Shown here: positions 18,280 to 28,170 of the stretch, one piece after another
Layout: the number at the start of each line of letters is the position of its first letter
Position numbering within the stretch: the first letter of the stretch is position 1
NCBI GenBank assembly: GCA_030055525.1
Contig: JASFYJ010000003.1
Span: 1-64,000, forward strand
From: Archaeoglobales archaeon
GTDB lineage: Archaea > Halobacteriota > Archaeoglobi > Archaeoglobales > Archaeoglobaceae
Length of the DNA: 64,000 nt
Direction: 5' to 3'
Translations under genes and position numbers: made by a program
The notes under the pieces: generated by a model
Told to the model about the DNA's origin: nothing
Seen by the model: the letters and a program-made list of their open reading frames with translations, nothing else
Database searches by the model: none

Positions 18280-19539
18280 ATGGAAAAAACTATAGTCGAA
18301 AAAATCTTCTCAAAGGCTGCAGGTAAAGAAGTACGTGCGGGAGAGTTCGTATTTGCCAACGTAGATCTTGCAATGATGCACGATATCACTTCACCGCTTG
18401 CCATAGAAGCTCTAAAGAAAATAGCTGGAGAAAACGCCAAAGTTTGGGATCCAAAAAAAGTGATAATGGCCTTCGATCATCAAGCACCTGCTGATAGTGT
18501 AAAAGCTGCAGAAATCCACAAAATGCTTAGGAAATTTGCCAAAGAGCAGGGAATACTGAACTACGATGTAAACTATGGCATAGCTCATCAGCTTATGGTT
18601 GAAAACCATGTCAAGCCAGGAATGCTTGTTGTAGGGGCAGATAGCCATACGTGCATGTATGGTGCATTAGGTGCTTTTGCCACAGGAGTTGGATCTACAG
18701 ATATGGGAGCTGTTTTAGCTCTAGGAAAGCTGTGGTTCAAGGTACCAGAATCGATAAAGTTCAGAATAACTGGAAAGCTCGAAAAGTACGTTTACGGAAA
18801 AGACATCGTTTTGAAAATAATAGGAAGTGTTGGTGCAGATGGGGCAAATTACAGAGCATGCATCTTTGATGGAGATGTAGTTAGGAAACTACCGATGGCT
18901 GACAGATTGACGATGTGTAACATGGCAATAGAGATGGGCGGAAAGGCTGGAATAGTTGAACCAGATAAGATAACGCTGGACTACCTAAAAGAGACAGGCA
19001 GAGAAGTTAGTGAAGAGGATATTTTGAAGAGCGATGAAGGTGCAAAGTTCGAGGTTTTCGAGTTGGATGTAACCGATATGGAACCCCAGGTTGCAAAACC
19101 ACATAGCGTTGACAACGTTGCTGGAATTTCAGAAGTTGAAGGTGTGAAGGTGGATCAGGTTTTCATAGGTTCGTGTACAAACGGTAGATATGAAGACATA
19201 AAGATAGCAGCAGAGATCCTAGATGGCGAGAGGGTTGCCAAAAATGTAAGACTTATAGTTATTCCAGCGAGCAGAAAGATCTATCTCCAAGCTCTAAAAG
19301 ATGGTTTGATTGAAAAGCTGGTTGAAGCTGGGGCTATTGTTGAGTTTCCAAGCTGCGGCCCTTGTATGGGGGGAAGTTTTGGTTTAATAGCGAGCAACGA
19401 AGTTAGTGTTTCAACATCGAACAGAAACTTTGTCGGGAGACAGGGAAGTGCGGAAGGTAAAATATATCTAGTAAATCCAGCCGTAGCGGCAGCCACAGCA
19501 ATTTATGGCGAATTAACAGATCCAAGAAAGTTGAAATGA
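18280..19539 (+). CDS. aconitase-family dehydratase large subunit (LeuC/HacA type), copy 2
   Basis: The 419-residue protein is a second large subunit of the isopropylmalate dehydratase/homoaconitase family. Cluster cysteines are C299 in FIGSCTNGR and C359/C362 in [13 protein letters not shown], and [17 protein letters not shown] is conserved. It is paralogous to copy 1 at 2502 but differs throughout, including an insert near residues 50-60, so the two probably use different substrates (for example isopropylmalate and citramalate or methylthioalkylmalate relatives). No small subunit is nearby. The hjc gene overlaps its stop by four bases, a coupling without obvious functional sense. Confidence 0.9.
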   Translation: MEKTIVEKIFSKAAGKEVRAGEFVFANVDLAMMHDITSPLAIEALKKIAGENAKVWDPKKVIMAFDHQAPADSVKAAEIHKMLRKFAKEQGILNYDVNYGIAHQLMVENHVKPGMLVVGADSHTCMYGALGAFATGVGSTDMGAVLALGKLWFKVPESIKFRITGKLEKYVYGKDIVLKIIGSVGADGANYRACIFDGDVVRKLPMADRLTMCNMAIEMGGKAGIVEPDKITLDYLKETGREVSEEDILKSDEGAKFEVFELDVTDMEPQVAKPHSVDNVAGISEVEGVKVDQVFIGSCTNGRYEDIKIAAEILDGERVAKNVRLIVIPASRKIYLQALKDGLIEKLVEAGAIVEFPSCGPCMGGSFGLIASNEVSVSTSNRNFVGRQGSAEGKIYLVNPAVAAATAIYGELTDPRKLK

Positions 19540-19931
19540 AGAGAAAAGGAACAAATTTTGAAAGAGAACTTTTGGATGAGCTCTGGAACAGGGGTTTTGC
19601 AGCCATAAGAGTTGCTGGTAGCGGAGCTATGAGCTACCCTTCACCAGATATCGTTGCAAGTAATGGGAAAAAAATATTAGCATTCGAAGTTAAAATGCGA
19701 AGAAATCTACCACTTTACCTTAAAAAAGATGATTTGGAAGAACTTTTAGTTTTTTCAAAAATTTTCGGTGCTGAAGCTTACTTCGCTGTTAAAATCGCCT
19801 ATAAGAGCTGGAGATTCTTCAGAGCAGATAAGCTTGAAAGCTTAAAAATAGATAATGAGAACTTTGAAAAGGGGCTTGAACTTGGTGAAGTTCTCGGTAT
19901 TTATGAGCAGCGCAGACTAACAGACACATGA
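19536..19931 (+). CDS. hjc: Holliday junction resolvase Hjc
   Basis: Hjc cuts four-way DNA junctions in archaeal recombination. The 131-residue protein has the nuclease core in order: E near the start in [14 protein letters not shown], the loop [17 protein letters not shown] with the catalytic Asp, and [13 protein letters not shown] with the E-x-K pair. It begins with an ATG inside the leuC-like stop (ATGA). Its 3' end overlaps the convergent FAH-family gene by 15 bases. Confidence 0.93.
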   Translation: MKRKGTNFERELLDELWNRGFAAIRVAGSGAMSYPSPDIVASNGKKILAFEVKMRRNLPLYLKKDDLEELLVFSKIFGAEAYFAVKIAYKSWRFFRADKLESLKIDNENFEKGLELGEVLGIYEQRRLTDT

Positions 19932-20663
19932 AGTTTCAATCTTTTTATAAACAAAATTTCTAAGTATTCCGATCTTCTCTATCTCCACCTCGACGATGTC
20001 ACCGTATTTAAGTTCCCCAACACCAGAAGGCGTACCCGTTGCGATAACATCGCCAGCATTCAGCGTCATTACTGAGGATATAAAAGAAACCAGCCTATAG
20101 ACGTTGAATATCATATTTGAAGTGTTAGACTTCTGCACAACCTTTCCATTAACTCTCGTCGTTATCGCTAAATTTCTCGGATCGCTGAGCTTTGCAATGT
20201 ATGGACCAATAGGTGCAAAGGTATCAAAACTTTTTGCCCTTGTCCACTGTACATCTTTGTACTGCAGTTCCCTCGCAGTAACATCGTTGAAGCACGTATA
20301 GCCGAGAATGTAGTTTTTCGCCTCATCTGAAGATACATTTTTACATTTCTTAGCGATGACAACTGCAAGTTCACCTTCGTAGTCAACTCTTCCAACCTCG
20401 GGGAGAATTATCGGATCACCATCTCCAACAACGGCTGTTGATGGCTTTAAAAATAACACAGGCTCTTCAGGTGGTGGCATCGAAAGCTCCCTAGCATGAT
20501 CGATGTAATTAAGCCCAACAGCTACGATCTTCGATGGGTTTACCGGCGGTAAAAATTTTACGAATTTTATTGGTATTTCTTCACCATCAAAATATACAAA
20601 TTCGTTTTTGATTTCGAATTCGCCTTCGTAGATCTTTCCACAAAAGATAAATTTTCCGAGCAT
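19917..20663 (-). CDS. fumarylacetoacetate hydrolase (FAH) family protein
   Basis: The 248-residue protein has the FAH-fold C-terminal domain: VAVGLNYIDHARELSMP, PVLFLKPSTAVVGDGDPI, the metal-binding DYEGELAVVIAKK with NDVTARELQ, and the closing ATGTPSGVGELKYGD. Family members act on 2-oxo acids (acylpyruvate hydrolysis, oxaloacetate decarboxylation, or isomerisation of hydroxy-muconate types). Which reaction this one performs cannot be read from sequence. The N-terminal 50 residues form the small extra domain common to the archaeal members. Confidence 0.88.
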   Translation of the reverse strand: MLGKFIFCGKIYEGEFEIKNEFVYFDGEEIPIKFVKFLPPVNPSKIVAVGLNYIDHARELSMPPPEEPVLFLKPSTAVVGDGDPIILPEVGRVDYEGELAVVIAKKCKNVSSDEAKNYILGYTCFNDVTARELQYKDVQWTRAKSFDTFAPIGPYIAKLSDPRNLAITTRVNGKVVQKSNTSNMIFNVYRLVSFISSVMTLNAGDVIATGTPSGVGELKYGDIVEVEIEKIGILRNFVYKKIETSCVC

Positions 20664-20750
20664 AATTTTGATACGTTGTAGGCTTTAAAGCCTTCTCTGT
20701 GATTTAAAAAGGTAAACAAAAATTTGTGAATATATGTCTATACAAATGAT

Positions 20751-20858
20751 TACCCCCTAGCTTTGTAACGCTCAAAACCGTAAACTTTAAATATGTATTA
20801 TTTGCATTTATAATGGAAATCGTTAGTGGGCAGAAGCCCACTCAAAATGTTAGGGGGT
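20751..20858 (+). promoter_or_regulatory. possible structured leader of the anion symporter gene
   Basis: Immediately upstream of the symporter start there is a 7-bp stem with a tetraloop, AGTGGGC-AGAA-GCCCACT at 20825-20842. In addition TACCCCCTA at 20751-20759 can pair with TAGGGGGT at 20851-20858, which overlaps the G-rich ribosome site and the GTG start. If the transcript begins before 20751 this pairing could hide the start. A TATA-like stretch near 20782 (CTTTAAATA) would instead give a shorter leader without the left arm. Whether it regulates is unknown. Confidence 0.4.
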
Positions 20859-22428
20859 GGTTTGTACGGAAGAGTACAAAACTGGAATAGACTATAGAAT
20901 CGTGGGTTTGATTCTAGGGCCTCTGCTTGCAATTGCAATTCTCCTTGGCCCGAATATTGGAGCAGAGTTTGCACCAAAGGATTACCCCTATGCACCCAAA
21001 CTGGCTTTGGCTATGCTTGTGTGGACATTTGTATGGTGGGTTGCAAGCCCACTGCCTTTAGGTGTTACAGCTTTGTTGCCGGCAGTTTTTAGCTCAGTTG
21101 TTGCAGGTTTTGCCCCACAGGCTATAGGCTACACAAGCACGAGTGCAGCGGTTTCGGATATCTGGAAAACTTACATGAGTACAACGATAGTTCTCTTCCT
21201 TGGCGGTTTTATGATAGCTGGTGCGTTGGCTGAGGTAGGAATGGACAAAAGAATAGCATATGCGTTAGCGGCATCAAGATTTGGCAGAAGAAATCTGCAT
21301 ACCCTAGCTTTAGCCTTATGGACTTCTTGCTGGTTTGTGAGCATGTGGATTTCGAATACAGCTGCTGCAGCGATAATGTATCCAATTGCTCTTGGCGTTA
21401 TCACGGCTGTTCCAAGACTGTCTACGAAATATCAAGAGTTCTTAATGCTTGGTTTAGGCTATGCAGCAACTATGGGTGGCCTAGCTACGATAATTGGAAC
21501 TCCGCCAAACCTGATAGCTGTCCAGCAAGCAGCTCAGGCAGGTGTTCAGATACCGTTCTTCTCATTCATGATACTCGGAGTCCCAACGGCAATAATTGGC
21601 TTACTTGTATGCTTCTTTGTAATGTTGCTCTATTTCAGGCCAGAAAAAGAGATGGCGCCAGAAGCGATAAAAGTTGTTGAAGAGGAGAAGGCAAAACTCG
21701 GTAAGATGACTAGAGAACAGTGGATTGTCACAATTGGTTTCATCTTAGCAGTGTTCATGTGGATTGCAAGAGGATTTCCAGCGATATTTGAGAGTATTGG
21801 ATTGACGGACCTTGCAAAAAGCACGGAGATAATAACCAAGATCCTTCCAGATGACTGCGTACCACCGATAATAATCGCCATAGCCCTATTCGCATTCCCC
21901 AAGTTCTTCACAAAGAAACCACTGAAGACTATTCTAACTTGGGAAGGTGTTAATAGGTACATAAGCTGGGATATACTACTGATATTTGGTGGTGGATTAG
22001 TAATAGGGAACGCCTTGCTTAAAACCGGTCTTGGAAAATGGCTTGCTGTTAGCACCGGAGCACTGTTCGGTGGTTTATCACCATTCATAATCTTCCTTGT
22101 AGCTGCTTTAACTGCCTACTTCCTAACACAGTTCACTTCGAACACCTCTACTGCAGCGATGATATGCCCAATAGTTATAGCCTTAGCAATTGAAGGCGGT
22201 TTCGGAAAGATTACCGCGGCTCAGGCATCGATCATCGCAGGTATAATGGCAAGTATAGCTATCACACTACCAATATCTACACCACCGAATGCAATAGTAT
22301 TTGGTTCAGGAAAGATCCAACTGAAGAACATGATAGCCAATGGACTGATAATAGGTCTCATACTCCTCGTAGTGTTCTCAGCAATTTGGATCTACGGATT
22401 GCCACACATACCTGTGGTTGTTAAATAA
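20857..22428 (+). CDS. DASS (SLC13) family sodium:anion symporter
   Basis: The 523-residue membrane protein has about twelve to thirteen hydrophobic segments and both halves of the DASS signature: WISNTAAAAIMYPIALGV with GTPPNLIAV in the first half, and QFTSNTSTAAMICPIVIAL with STPPNAIVFGSG in the second. The SNT motifs bind sodium and the carboxylate or sulfate. Substrates in the family are di- and tricarboxylates, sulfate or phosphate; sulfate or a dicarboxylate would suit an Archaeoglobus-like cell, but this is inference. The start is taken as GTG at 20857; the ribosome site is unclear because the G-rich run overlaps it. Confidence 0.9.
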   Translation: MVCTEEYKTGIDYRIVGLILGPLLAIAILLGPNIGAEFAPKDYPYAPKLALAMLVWTFVWWVASPLPLGVTALLPAVFSSVVAGFAPQAIGYTSTSAAVSDIWKTYMSTTIVLFLGGFMIAGALAEVGMDKRIAYALAASRFGRRNLHTLALALWTSCWFVSMWISNTAAAAIMYPIALGVITAVPRLSTKYQEFLMLGLGYAATMGGLATIIGTPPNLIAVQQAAQAGVQIPFFSFMILGVPTAIIGLLVCFFVMLLYFRPEKEMAPEAIKVVEEEKAKLGKMTREQWIVTIGFILAVFMWIARGFPAIFESIGLTDLAKSTEIITKILPDDCVPPIIIAIALFAFPKFFTKKPLKTILTWEGVNRYISWDILLIFGGGLVIGNALLKTGLGKWLAVSTGALFGGLSPFIIFLVAALTAYFLTQFTSNTSTAAMICPIVIALAIEGGFGKITAAQASIIAGIMASIAITLPISTPPNAIVFGSGKIQLKNMIANGLIIGLILLVVFSAIWIYGLPHIPVVVK

Positions 22429-22459
22429 TCTTTTTTTATTATTTTTGTCGACAACAACT

Positions 22460-22467
22460 TTATAAGC
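22460..22467 (+). promoter_or_regulatory. box A (TATA) of tRNA-Ala
   Basis: TTTATAAG lies 23-30 bases upstream of the tRNA-Ala 5' end, the usual place for an archaeal TATA box serving a tRNA transcribed with little or no leader. Confidence 0.65.
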
Positions 22468-22489
22468 AGTAAAAGTATTTTGCCTATAA

Positions 22490-22562
22490 GGGCCGGTAGC
22501 TCAGCTGGTAGAGCGCCGTCTTGGCATGGCGGAGGCCTGGGGTTCAAATCCCCACCGGTCCA
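22490..22562 (+). tRNA. tRNA-Ala (GGC)
   Basis: The 73 bases form a full cloverleaf: acceptor GGGCCGG/CCGGUCC with one G-U pair, D-arm GCUC/GAGC, anticodon stem CCGUC/GGCGG with loop UUGGCAU (anticodon GGC), and T-arm UGGGG-UUCAAAU-CCCCA. No intron and no encoded CCA. Confidence 0.96.
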
Positions 22563-22724
22563 TGATTCGTGGCATTCTGATATTTTCGAAAGGCAACCGT
22601 TAGATTCTCGCTTTTTTGAATGGCTTGATTTTTGCTTTGAAGGCTGTAGAATTTTTTTGCTAAGGTAAGAGTTTTAACCTCTTATAAAGATGTCGAAAGT
22701 TCTCAAAGTATAAAAAATTTAAAA

Positions 22725-24611
22725 TTATTTAGTCCCCTTATGCAGTTTAGTTTCAAAGGGCCCTCTAAAAAGGAGTATAGTACCTAGTAGTATTAAAATA
22801 ATGGTTCCTACCAGCGTATATATACTTGGAACAACCATTATCAGACCCGAAACTAAAAATAAGAGCCTTTCAGCCAAGTTAAGTGACCTGAATAGGTAGC
22901 CGCCTAACCCAATAGATATCAAAGATATTGAAACCATAGCCCATATGACTCTAGAAACAATCTCAGCGAAATCACCTGTAATCAGCAGAATTTGGGGGTT
23001 AAAAATGAAATAAAATGGGATGATATACGTCACAAAACCAAGCCTAACTCCAGCAAATCCCGTTTTCATCATTTCTGCTTTTGCAATTTGTGCACCAGCG
23101 TAAGTTGCGAATGCAACTGGTGGTGTAATTGCGTATAATATCGCGAAATAAAAGCAGAACATATGTGCTGCAGCTGTTGCAACTCCGAGCTTTACAAGTG
23201 CTGGAACAAAGATCGAAGCACCTGTTATGTAAGCTGGAATGCTTGGCATACCCATACCCATAACTAAAATCGCAATTGCAGAAAGAATTAGAGCTAACCA
23301 CAAATTTTCATGACCAAGTATCATTACTATAGCCGCAAACTTTATGTTTAAACCACTTTCAACCAAAAGTGCAACTATCATTCCAGCTGCTGCGCATGCA
23401 ATAGCAATATATACAGACAAAGTTCCAGTTCGAACCAGAATTCTGTATAATAAACGGAGATTTCTGTTCTCCTTCTTTATGAGAGCAAGTAAAATAGCTC
23501 CTAAACTTGCATAAAGAGCAGACAAACCTGCTGGATAAAACTGAACTAAGAGATATATCAAAAGCGCAATTGAGATTATGAAAACATAAAACCCGTTTTT
23601 GAGGATTTTCGTAAAAGATGTTGGTTTGTATTCCACCTTTCCCACATTTTGCTTCAGTGCTTCAAAATGCACTAGCAAAAAGAAAGAGAAATAAAACAAA
23701 ATTGCTGGTATCAAAGCCATAGTTGCGACCTTTATATAATGAACGTTCATCATCTGTGCCACGACAAATGCAGCAACTCCTAAAACAGGAGGCATTAGTT
23801 GAGCTGCTGTACCCGTAACAGCTGCAATTGCTCCAGCAACATGTGGTTTATAACCTGTTTTTATCATTTCTGGAATAGTTGGTATCCCAATTATGTACGT
23901 TGTTGACATTGGTAATCCACTTGCCATCCCAACTAGTGTTCCGGTGGCAATACATGCTTTTGCTGAAGCTCCGCGAGATTTTCCAAAAAGCTTGTATGCG
24001 AATTCTAAGAAAGTCTTGACTACTCCAGTTTGTTCTAGGACGACACCATAAAGTACAAAAGTATACGCAAGACTAACAACAACGCTTAAAGGAAGACCAA
24101 AAATCCCCTTCGTAGTTAGATACATTTTTTCGACAATCCACTCGAAGGAGAAGCCCGAATGCGTTAATGGTGGAGGTAAATTTCCCCCATAAAGAACATA
24201 AAATATAAAAAAAACCACAATTGTACTCATTGGAAGTCCAATAACTCTACGAGAGGCTTCAAGAATGACTAAAATAGTAACCATACCAAGAAGAAGCTCT
24301 AGAGGAGTTACAGAAGTTACATCCTCTATTCTTACAAGCGTTAGATAATCATAATTTAAGATAATATAACCCATCCCTACTGCACTTAATATAATAAATA
24401 ATATATCAAAAAAATTAACCCTATTCCAATTTGCTTTTCCTGGATAAATTATAAAAGTTAAAATTAAAATAAGTAACATAAATATAGAGGATACTCTTAG
24501 AAAGCCAAGTACTGGACCAATTACTATTATGTGTAAAGCAAAAATGCTCGTTATTAGAGCAATAATTTCTATAAAAAATTTTGTTTTACCTTCTAAGCGC
24601 CTTTCAGGCAT
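22725..24611 (-). CDS. fused TRAP transporter permease (4TM/12TM, DctQM type)
   Basis: The 628-residue membrane protein joins the small (4TM) and large (12TM) permease parts of a TRAP transporter in one chain, as is usual for TAXI-type systems. Conserved large-subunit segments include GMASGLPMSTTYIIGIPTIP, TGTAAQLMPPVLGVAAFV and ILVMGMGMPSIPAYITGAS, with the N-terminal 150 residues as the DctQ-like part. TRAP systems import carboxylates with a sodium or proton gradient and an external binding protein, encoded just upstream with a 31-base gap. Confidence 0.93.
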   Translation of the reverse strand: MPERRLEGKTKFFIEIIALITSIFALHIIVIGPVLGFLRVSSIFMLLILILTFIIYPGKANWNRVNFFDILFIILSAVGMGYIILNYDYLTLVRIEDVTSVTPLELLLGMVTILVILEASRRVIGLPMSTIVVFFIFYVLYGGNLPPPLTHSGFSFEWIVEKMYLTTKGIFGLPLSVVVSLAYTFVLYGVVLEQTGVVKTFLEFAYKLFGKSRGASAKACIATGTLVGMASGLPMSTTYIIGIPTIPEMIKTGYKPHVAGAIAAVTGTAAQLMPPVLGVAAFVVAQMMNVHYIKVATMALIPAILFYFSFFLLVHFEALKQNVGKVEYKPTSFTKILKNGFYVFIISIALLIYLLVQFYPAGLSALYASLGAILLALIKKENRNLRLLYRILVRTGTLSVYIAIACAAAGMIVALLVESGLNIKFAAIVMILGHENLWLALILSAIAILVMGMGMPSIPAYITGASIFVPALVKLGVATAAAHMFCFYFAILYAITPPVAFATYAGAQIAKAEMMKTGFAGVRLGFVTYIIPFYFIFNPQILLITGDFAEIVSRVIWAMVSISLISIGLGGYLFRSLNLAERLLFLVSGLIMVVPSIYTLVGTIILILLGTILLFRGPFETKLHKGTK

Positions 24612-24642
24612 AGGCTCACCATAAAAAATTCTAATTAGTTTT

Positions 24643-25692
24643 TTACTTCAATATACCGATTTCTCTAAAGTACTTCGCAGCTCCTGGGTGCAAAGGTGGC
24701 TGTCCAGGTTTTCCATATCCCGAAAGGAAATCTTCCGGCTTTAAAATACCGAATTCTGCATTAACACTTGCTATCTCATCTTTGTACTTAACTATTAACT
24801 TCGTGAGAGTATATGCTACGTTTTCAGGCATATCTTTAGGCACGAGATAGACCGTTATATCGTTGATAACTATTGTTTCCTTTTTTATGCTCTTATAAAG
24901 ACCTGGTTTAACTGTTTCGATAATCACTGGATATTTTGAAGCAATTTTTTGTATTGCAGATTCTGTCGGTTCCAAGAAAACGAATTCTTTCTGTGCTTCC
25001 AGCTCAACAAGTGCTGGACTTTGACCAAATGTAGCTGGAACGTATGCAATAACATCCGCCTGATCTTTCGCAAGAAGACCTACTGCATCCTCATACCTAT
25101 TCACGACAATTATACTCCCTCCCCATCTCTTAATATCCTCATGGGTTATTCCATGCGCCTCCAAAATAACGTCAGTCATGTATCTCGCGACAAATCCTGG
25201 TGGATAGGTAACATATCGTATAGGTTTACCTTTTATATCTTCAACACTACTCCATCCCTTATCTACGGTTGTTATTAAGACGTAGGCAGCCCTTGTCGTA
25301 TAAAGCAAAACAGATACATTTTTTACTGGCTTTTGGAAATAATCTCCAGCTATAATCTTACCCTCAGTCGCTGCAGGAAGTAAACAGATAAAACTAAAAG
25401 CGATGTCGGTCTTTTTATCTTCTACAAGGACAATGTTGGAAATTGCCGAACCTGTTTCGACTGTTACACTACTTCCAGGGATTTCTCTACTCACTATTCC
25501 TGCAATTGCTGATGCTTGGGCGTACCAAGTTGTTCCTGTAGGTCCACTTTTAATTCGAATTGTTATAGGTTCCAATTTCAACTCTTCAGGTGTTTTAGGT
25601 GTAGGTTTTTTTTCTTCCTCTTGAGTTGTTATACAGCCGCCAATCAGAAGACCCAATACTATAACCCATAATAACACTAACCTTGAATTCAT
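24643..25692 (-). CDS. TAXI family TRAP transporter substrate-binding lipoprotein
   Basis: The 349-residue protein begins with a lipoprotein signal peptide: hydrophobic LVLLWVIVLGLLIGGC with the lipobox cysteine at C20, so it is anchored outside the membrane. TIRIKSGPTGTTWYAQASAI and the later VEDIKGKPIRYVTYPPGF are typical of TAXI (TRAP-associated extracytoplasmic immunogenic) binding proteins. The ligand is probably a carboxylate, perhaps an aromatic or fatty acid given the acyl-CoA ligase divergent from it; that is inference from context only. Confidence 0.92.
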   Translation of the reverse strand: MNSRLVLLWVIVLGLLIGGCITTQEEEKKPTPKTPEELKLEPITIRIKSGPTGTTWYAQASAIAGIVSREIPGSSVTVETGSAISNIVLVEDKKTDIAFSFICLLPAATEGKIIAGDYFQKPVKNVSVLLYTTRAAYVLITTVDKGWSSVEDIKGKPIRYVTYPPGFVARYMTDVILEAHGITHEDIKRWGGSIIVVNRYEDAVGLLAKDQADVIAYVPATFGQSPALVELEAQKEFVFLEPTESAIQKIASKYPVIIETVKPGLYKSIKKETIVINDITVYLVPKDMPENVAYTLTKLIVKYKDEIASVNAEFGILKPEDFLSGYGKPGQPPLHPGAAKYFREIGILK

Positions 25693-25790
25693 ATTTATTC
25701 ACCTTAATAATGACTAAATAGTTCAGAATTTAAATCTTTCTCACTTTAAACAATAAAAAATTTGAAATACTGTTACAGCGAGAATATAAC

Positions 25791-27461
25791 ATGTTCATCA
25801 AAGGATGTGACGTATACGAATACCAGCTCCTACTAAAACATATCCTGAACAGCGGAGTGAATTACGCGCCAAACCAAGAAATCGTCTATCGTGATTTATA
25901 TAGATACACATACAGAGACCTCTACGAAAGAGTCTGCAAGCTTGCAAATGCGCTTGAAGAGCTTGGAGTTAAAAATGGAACCCGGATAGGAGTAATGGAG
26001 TGGGATTCGCATCGCTATCTTGAATGTTACTTTGCTATACCGATGCTTGGAGCAGTACTCCATACGATAAACGTTCGCCTGAGTGCTGAAACTGTGGCCT
26101 ATACAATAAACCATGCCGAAGATGAAATAATCTTGGTAAATACAGATTTTTTACCACTTTTAGATTTGATCAGAAAAAGACTTAGTGTAAAGAGATTTAT
26201 ACTTATTAAAGATTCAGAAAAGAGCCTAGAGACAGATTTAACAGAACTGGAATACGAAGAGATGCTAAGAAACTCAAAAAGTAACTATGATTTTCCAGAA
26301 TTTGATGAAAATACAGTTGCAACACTTTTCTACACTACAGGAACAACTGGAGATCCAAAAGGTGTCTGGTTCACGCACCGCCAGCTCGTCTTGCATACAC
26401 TTGCAGCTGCGGTTTGGGTTACAGGATGGAGATCGAATGTAAGACTAAAAGAAGAAAAAGAAGTTTATATGCCTCTAACTCCGATGTTCCACGTTCATGC
26501 GTGGGGTTACCCATATGTTGCCACACTATTGGGATTAAAACAGGTTTATCCCGGGAGATATGAACCAAAAAAGATCGTAGAACTAATTTTAAAAGAAAAA
26601 GTTACATTCTCCCATTGTGTTCCAACAATTCTCCAAATGATAATTGAAAATCTCCCTGCTGGAATTATACTTGATAAATGGAAGGTTATAGTAGGTGGAT
26701 CAAAGTTACCTGAAGGTCTTGCAATTAAAGCCAAAGAAAGAGGAATTAAAGTCACTTCAGGCTATGGTATGAGTGAGACATGCCCAAAACTTCTCAGTGC
26801 TGCATTTAAACCACATTTGACTGACCTGAGTGATGATGAGAAACTAAAATACTGCCTGAAAACCGGCATTCCTAATCCACTTGTTTACGTCCGTGTTGTC
26901 AACGAGAACTTCACTGACGTTAAGAAAAATGGTAAGGAAATGGGAGAGATCATAGTAAGAGCTCCGTGGCTCACACAAGGATATTTAAAAGATGAGATAA
27001 AAACAAAAGAGCTATGGGCTGGTGGATGGCTGCACACTGGTGACATTGCAGTTGTGGATGAAGAAGGATATGTAACCATAGTTGATAGGTTAAAAGATGT
27101 GATAAAAAGCGGAGGAGAATGGATTTCCTCGCTTGCTCTTGAAAATCTCCTAAGCATGCATCCAAAAGTAAAAGAAGTCGCTGTGATTGGTAAACCACAT
27201 GAAAAATGGGGAGAGAGGCCAGTAGCGATAATCGTTCCGATTGAGAACGAAAAACCGAGCGAAGAAGAATTACGTAGTTTCCTAATGAAGTTAGTCGAAG
27301 AAGGTAGAATAACGAAATGGGCAATTCCCGACGATTTTGTAATAGTAGATCAAATTCCGAAGACAAGTGTTGGCAAAATCGATAAAAAAATGCTCAGAAA
27401 AATGTTTTCTAAACAATTTTATTCAAAAGTTGTTAACAAAAAAAGCTACGATACAAGCTAA
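25791..27461 (+). CDS. AMP-forming acyl-CoA synthetase
   Basis: The 556-residue protein belongs to the ANL superfamily. Core motifs in order are the P-loop LFYTTGTTGDPKGVWFTHRQ, SGYGMSETCPKLL, the WLHTGDIAVVDEEGYVTIVD segment, the hinge DRLKDVIKSGGEWISS, and the C-terminal catalytic lysine in PKTSVGKIDKKML. It most resembles medium/long-chain fatty-acid-CoA ligases. It is divergent from the TAXI-TRAP genes, which suggests uptake of an acid followed by CoA activation. Confidence 0.9.
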   Translation: MFIKGCDVYEYQLLLKHILNSGVNYAPNQEIVYRDLYRYTYRDLYERVCKLANALEELGVKNGTRIGVMEWDSHRYLECYFAIPMLGAVLHTINVRLSAETVAYTINHAEDEIILVNTDFLPLLDLIRKRLSVKRFILIKDSEKSLETDLTELEYEEMLRNSKSNYDFPEFDENTVATLFYTTGTTGDPKGVWFTHRQLVLHTLAAAVWVTGWRSNVRLKEEKEVYMPLTPMFHVHAWGYPYVATLLGLKQVYPGRYEPKKIVELILKEKVTFSHCVPTILQMIIENLPAGIILDKWKVIVGGSKLPEGLAIKAKERGIKVTSGYGMSETCPKLLSAAFKPHLTDLSDDEKLKYCLKTGIPNPLVYVRVVNENFTDVKKNGKEMGEIIVRAPWLTQGYLKDEIKTKELWAGGWLHTGDIAVVDEEGYVTIVDRLKDVIKSGGEWISSLALENLLSMHPKVKEVAVIGKPHEKWGERPVAIIVPIENEKPSEEELRSFLMKLVEEGRITKWAIPDDFVIVDQIPKTSVGKIDKKMLRKMFSKQFYSKVVNKKSYDTS

Positions 27462-28170
27462 AATAGCACCATAGTTGGACGGAGTATTCTTTTTATTAAA
27501 CTTTAAAATTTTATAATTAAAATTTGTATATAAATTCTTATATATTATTTCTAAGCATCTTAGATTTCTATTTTTTCCAACCCTTTCTCTAACCCTAAGA
27601 TCTCTCAAAAAAGTCATAAGAGATGCTCCACGATCTAAAGAAAAAGATATGACATCTGATTATATTCGCTAAATAAATTTTAAGCTAGTAGAATCCTTTT
27701 AAATTTTTGACTTTAAGAACTAGAACTATATCTATCCAGGAAGGAATCCGTATGCTATGAATCCCAGATTAGCCTCATACAAAAATAAGTACCGAAAAAT
27801 TATCACTCATCCCCAAGCAAATCCCCCAAAACTCAACAAAAAACCTTTTAAAAGCCTTAAATCAAAATCGAAGCCAAAATAGCAAGTCGCAAGCGATAAA
27901 ATTTTCCTTTATTATTGCAAAAACTTATTTTTTATACTTCCTCCTTTCGCAAATCTGGGCTTTTCTATTTTTATTCTTAAGCTCTACCCTGATGAAATTT
28001 CTTCGATTTTAAAAAAAGCTTTTTAAATTCAATAAAATTTAAAAAGAATGCGAAGAAAAAAGTCGCATACCTTTATAAATGAGTTGCAACTTTTGAGGTT
28101 TGCGATGCTATATAAATGGAAGAAGGCATTAGAAAGCTTTAAATTGAGAAAGAAGTAAAAATTCATAAGG
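27462..28170 (+). promoter_or_regulatory. AT-rich intergenic region and CRISPR leader
   Basis: No gene is supported in these 709 bases. The stretch next to the array acts as the leader: TATA-like elements CTTTATAAAT at 28071-28080 and TATATAAA at 28109-28116 lie upstream of the first repeat at 28171, so a transcript could start about 30 bases before it. An 11-bp perfect inverted repeat, CTTTTTAAATT at 28019-28029 and its complement at 28036-28046, lies further upstream and may be a terminator for anything to its left. Confidence 0.6.

Noticed and set aside
27462-28170. C/D-box RNA or a small gene in the CRISPR leader region
   Set aside because: A CTGATGA-like string near 27990 lacks a matching D box and guide stem, and no reading frame has coding character.
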